From assembly GCA_018992685.1 (NCBI GenBank), contig JACVGT010000035.1, positions 1 through 34,985 of the forward strand: a stretch of DNA of 34,985 bases, given 5' to 3'. Under the pieces are notes generated by a model. That model was given only the letters and a program-made list of their open reading frames with translations, searched no databases and had not been told where the DNA came from. Position 1 is the stretch's first letter. Every line of letters begins with the position of its first letter. This DNA is from Theionarchaea archaeon (GTDB taxonomy: Archaea; Methanobacteriota_B; Thermococci; Methanofastidiosales; SZ-28-30). The translations under genes and the position numbers were made by a program. Of the stretch, positions 32,170 to 34,985 are shown piece by piece.

Positions 32170-33006
32170 CTATTGACCTTTAGAGAGAGGATGCGCATTC
32201 TCGTAGATTTCCTTTTTATATTCATCCGTGACGTGCGTGTATATCTGGGTGGTGGACAGGCTGGCGTGTCCCAATAGATCTTTGATAACCATGATATTTG
32301 CCTGGTTTTGCAGTAAATGAGTGGCAAAGGTGTGCCTCAGTGTGTGAGGAGTAACCTTTTTCTTGATCCCGGCCCGTTTGGCATGCCGTTTCACCAGAAT
32401 CTCGACATATCGATCAGTTAGCCGTGTTCCTCTCCTGTTAACAAAGAGGGCAGGGTTGTCATCTTTCCTTTCGTTGACATAGTCTTCCAGGAGGGCACGT
32501 GTCCCGTCATCAACATAGACTATTCTATCCTTTTTTCCTTTCCCCGATTTCACCTGTACCCGGTGTCCTTCAATGGCGTCCTTGTCCAGAGAAACCAGTT
32601 CTGAAACTCTCAGCCCCGAGGCATAGAGCAGCCTGACAATTGCCAGGTCTCTCTTATTGAATATGGAATTCAACAGCAGTTCAATTTCTCCGAGATTCAG
32701 GAACGTGGGAAGCGTCTTGTCCACCTTGGGAAGCTGTATCTTATCTGCAGTGTCCATCTCGAACAGACGATAGAATGTCCTCAAAGCATTGATGTGCCTG
32801 TGGATACTTCGCAGACTGCATTCTTTCTCTCTCTGCAGAAAAAGCAGGAACTGCTTCAAATCCTGAGTGGTAACTCTTTTGAAATGTTTTCCACAAAACT
32901 CCAAAGCGCCCACTGTCGTTATGCGGTAAGCTTTTATCGTGTGCTTTGAATATCCTCGTAAAGCCAGATCCGTCATAAAGGATTGCACTGCTTCGTTGTT
33001 ATCCAT
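32170..33006 (-). CDS. xerA: Tyrosine recombinase XerA
   Basis: A 278-residue tyrosine recombinase of the archaeal XerA type, which resolves chromosome dimers at a dif site. All catalytic residues are present: R133 (ASGLRVSEL), K156 (SGKGKKDR), H221 and R224 (TPHTLRHTF), H247 (LGHASLS) and the nucleophile Y256 (TTQIYTHV). The N-terminal SAM-like domain covers residues 1-90. ATG 33006 lies 27 nt after a TATA box and is probably leaderless. It is not inside an obvious mobile element, which supports the housekeeping role. A dif site was not identified by eye. Confidence 0.93.
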   Translation of the reverse strand: MDNNEAVQSFMTDLALRGYSKHTIKAYRITTVGALEFCGKHFKRVTTQDLKQFLLFLQREKECSLRSIHRHINALRTFYRLFEMDTADKIQLPKVDKTLPTFLNLGEIELLLNSIFNKRDLAIVRLLYASGLRVSELVSLDKDAIEGHRVQVKSGKGKKDRIVYVDDGTRALLEDYVNERKDDNPALFVNRRGTRLTDRYVEILVKRHAKRAGIKKKVTPHTLRHTFATHLLQNQANIMVIKDLLGHASLSTTQIYTHVTDEYKKEIYENAHPLSKGQ

Positions 33007-33030
33007 TGTCAGTTAATGGTGTTGCAGCGT

Positions 33031-33038
33031 TATAAAGG
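33031..33038 (-). promoter_or_regulatory. TATA box for xerA
   Basis: CCTTTATA on the minus strand, centred about 27 nt before ATG 33006. Confidence 0.6.
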
Positions 33039-33085
33039 TTTCGGTTGATACTTAGCGAGGGATAATTGGCAGCAACACGCTTCAG

Positions 33086-33179
33086 TGGGTGATTTCATGT
33101 TCCTGCGGATCACCCAACATTCAATTCCAACGGCTTAGCGCCACAGCGAAAAATCCTTGGAACCACACTCTAATTGAAT
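33086..33179. repeat. Two inverted repeats upstream of xerA
   Basis: TGGGTGAT (33086-33093) pairs perfectly with ATCACCCA (33109-33116). Just after it ATTCAATT (33119-33126) pairs with AATTGAAT (33172-33179), and CCAA inside pairs with TTGG (33127-33130, 33157-33160). The gap of about 360 bases between xerA and the DUF11 gene holds no coding frame. The elements could form an RNA, an operator or a recombination site; spacing does not match a dif site. Confidence 0.4.
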
Positions 33180-33292
33180 CATACTGCTTTGATATTTAAT
33201 AAGATCTGGTTATTCGCTTAAATATGATAATTGACCTTTGTAAAGTAATGAAAGGAAGATTCAAATAAGCTGAGGAATTCAAGAGCCAGAAA

Positions 33293-33302
33293 GCTTAAAA
33301 AG
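33293..33302 (+). promoter_or_regulatory. TATA box for the DUF11 surface protein gene
   Basis: GCTTAAAAAG predicts a start near 33323 and a leader of about 44 nt carrying the SD GGAGTGATC just before ATG 33367. Confidence 0.5.
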
Positions 33303-33366
33303 GGGTCCCCCTCTTGTGAACGAAAGGTACTTATTTACCCTTAGACAAAAAGAATGGAGTGATCAA

Positions 33367-34985
33367 ATGGAAAAGAGGAGAGAAATGTTGGCGGTTATAG
33401 CGGTAGCCTGTATGCTTCTACAACTGCTTCCTATTACAAATGCAGGTACTTTGCAGCTTGTCAAAGGTTCCTGGGACATCATGGGACTGGACCACAACAA
33501 TGTCAACGATGGACCGAATCAATATGTCATTCAGATTCATGTCACCAATTCAGCAGGATCAACAGCACACAGCGTGACTGGTTCCTTGACATGGACATCT
33601 TCAAACACATTCATTAACCTAGCGCCAAATGAATCAGCCACAAAGTCTCTTGGAGACATTGCGACAGGGGTAACTGTGGATCTTTTCTATCTCATTGAAA
33701 TAACCCGGAATGCTAGTGCCTACAATACCACAAGGGACTATAGCATTGCTGTCCAGGGAACAGACACGGGGACAGCTGACATCATTACTGGAACGCTAGT
33801 CGTAGAACGACTGAGGTCTCAGGCCAGGAACGAAGTGCTATCCATGGTAGCATCCACCACAACTCCGTCAGTAGGTGATACCTTTACTGTCACTGTCCAC
33901 AGCCAGACGGGTGCAAAGAATTACAATATAGTCAATCTGCCTGTTTCAACCTATAATCCCCTTATTATCGAACCAGTGAGCGTTTCAGTCACCTGGGAGG
34001 AGCCCCCCAACCCTCCCGTGACCTCGGATAACGTGAGATTGGATCTCCCCAATGACGATGATTTCACCTCAGTGTGGACCTTCAGAGCACTATCTCCCGG
34101 CACATCAGGTATCAATTCCTACATCACGGATCAGAGTGGGGGCAGCTATCACTACAATGCAGATTATCCAGATACTGTTACTATCACCGTGAGAGGTGCT
34201 GCAGATTTGCGACTGGAAAAAACAGTCAATGATTCAACACCCAATATCGGCGATAATGTCATTTTCACTATTACCGTGTACAACGATGGACCGAACGATG
34301 CAACAAGTGTGTCTGTAGAGGATCTTCTCCCTGCAGGACTGAATTATGTCTCTTCTACTCCAAGCCAGGGTAGCTATGATAATGTGACTGGCATCTGGAC
34401 TATTGGTACTATTCCCAATGGAGGAAGTGCAACCTTACAGATTACGACGCAGGTCACGACAAGCGGCTCCATTAAGAACGTTGCCCAGATATATTCCAGT
34501 TTCGAGAGTGATCCTGATTCAACGCCCAACAATGATGATGGAGACCAGAGTGAAGATGATGAAGACTTTGAGACGATTACGGTGCCACCTTCAGCAGATC
34601 TGAGAATAGATAAAACGGTTAGTGACTCCACACCCAATCCAGGAGATACCATTACCTTCACCATTACGGTCTACAATGATGGACCAGATGCTGCCACCAA
34701 TTTGACGTTAGAAGATGTGATACCCAGTGGATTTGTCTACTCTGCAGGGACGATAGCAGGTGGAGATTCGAGAGACGATTCAGGTGCTCCTACCTTGACA
34801 TGGACCATTAACAGTCTGTCGAGTGGTAACAACGTGAGTCTGACCTTCCAGGTGGTAGTACAGGCCTCAGGTACCTACAAGAATGTGGCTCAAGTGACTG
34901 CATCTGACCAGTATGATCCAGATTCAACGCCCGATAATGATGATGGAGACCAGAGTGAAGATGATGAAGACTCAGAGACAGCTTC
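33367..34985 (+). CDS. DUF11-repeat cell-surface protein (partial, runs off the window)
   Basis: The first 539 codons of a secreted protein. A signal peptide, MLAVIAVACMLLQLLPITNA, follows a charged MEKRRE start and is cut near residue 26. A beta-rich region (about 28-275) precedes two DUF11 (TIGR01451-like) repeats, each opening ADLRLEKTVNDSTPNIGD-like and each closing with an Asp/Glu-rich linker DPDSTPxNDDGDQSEDDED. The repeat period is 405 bp (135 residues). The linker DNA is nearly identical in both copies. It is probably an S-layer or surface-adhesion protein and a natural target for the glycan genes. ATG 33367 has the SD GGAGTGATC. The 3' end lies outside the window. Confidence 0.88.
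   Translation, partial: MEKRREMLAVIAVACMLLQLLPITNAGTLQLVKGSWDIMGLDHNNVNDGPNQYVIQIHVTNSAGSTAHSVTGSLTWTSSNTFINLAPNESATKSLGDIATGVTVDLFYLIEITRNASAYNTTRDYSIAVQGTDTGTADIITGTLVVERLRSQARNEVLSMVASTTTPSVGDTFTVTVHSQTGAKNYNIVNLPVSTYNPLIIEPVSVSVTWEEPPNPPVTSDNVRLDLPNDDDFTSVWTFRALSPGTSGINSYITDQSGGSYHYNADYPDTVTITVRGAADLRLEKTVNDSTPNIGDNVIFTITVYNDGPNDATSVSVEDLLPAGLNYVSSTPSQGSYDNVTGIWTIGTIPNGGSATLQITTQVTTSGSIKNVAQIYSSFESDPDSTPNNDDGDQSEDDEDFETITVPPSADLRIDKTVSDSTPNPGDTITFTITVYNDGPDAATNLTLEDVIPSGFVYSAGTIAGGDSRDDSGAPTLTWTINSLSSGNNVSLTFQVVVQASGTYKNVAQVTASDQYDPDSTPDNDDGDQSEDDEDSETA
34201..34985 (+). repeat. Tandem DUF11 repeats, 405-bp period
   Basis: Two direct repeat units within the surface protein gene. The segment from about 34510 and that from about 34915 agree at nearly every base over more than 60 nt, which suggests recent duplication or gene conversion between repeats. 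Confidence 0.8.

Noticed and set aside
33086-33116. dif site for XerA
   Set aside because: Archaeal dif sites are about 28 bp with 11-bp arms around a 6-bp centre; the 8-bp arms here are 15 nt apart.

Overview
The window is from an archaeon, probably euryarchaeal. The evidence is repeated TATA elements (TTTAAA or TTTATA cores) about 24-27 nt before start codons, many apparently leaderless genes, Shine-Dalgarno (SD) sequences of the GAGGTGATC type, and gene families typical of archaea: DUF835 sensor, stand-alone Roadblock/LC7 and V4R-like proteins, XerA recombinase and DUF11 surface protein. A Theionarchaea- or Thermoplasmata-like source would fit, but the sequence alone does not settle it. 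No rRNA, tRNA or CRISPR array was seen.

Layout. 1-142: the 3' end of an IS481-like transposase and the terminal repeats of its element. 282-8399: a cell-surface glycan island with a GT-C membrane glycosyltransferase, a flippase, two GT4 glycosyltransferases, a methyltransferase, a hexapeptide acetyltransferase and an NDP-sugar epimerase, plus what looks like a decayed radical SAM gene at 5801-6152. 8823-14008: a Roadblock/LC7 gene coupled to a V4R-like gene, an AttH/CrtC-like protein and a large REC-PAS-PAS-GAF-GAF-DUF835 protein without a kinase domain. 14309-18390: a type IIC-like P-type ATPase and an aldo/keto reductase with a 2[4Fe-4S] tail. 18391-20137: a possible structured RNA, a small orphan protein, and a second Roadblock-V4R pair whose Roadblock member is frameshifted. 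20277-24016: MFS and MATE transporters and a DUF4097 lipoprotein. 24042-28289: a DUF3795 protein, a class V aminotransferase, a flavodoxin lacking a normal start codon, a HAD phosphatase, a methyltransferase and a divergent Roadblock-like protein. 28290-28923: another Roadblock gene behind a strongly structured leader. 29166-33006: a second flippase, a YgeY-like M20 hydrolase and XerA. 33367-end: a DUF11-repeat surface protein running off the window.

How it fits together. The glycan genes probably make and export a lipid-linked oligosaccharide that decorates surface proteins such as the DUF11 protein. The Roadblock/V4R/DUF835 genes look like a sensory network. Roadblock proteins normally partner small Ras-like GTPases, and none is encoded here, so the partner must be elsewhere. 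The most distinctive theme is the repeated Roadblock-V4R module: two pairs with identical coupling geometry, one decayed Roadblock copy, and a third Roadblock almost identical in protein to the first. The two possible structured RNAs (18453-18601 and 28410-28492) are the least explained sequence.
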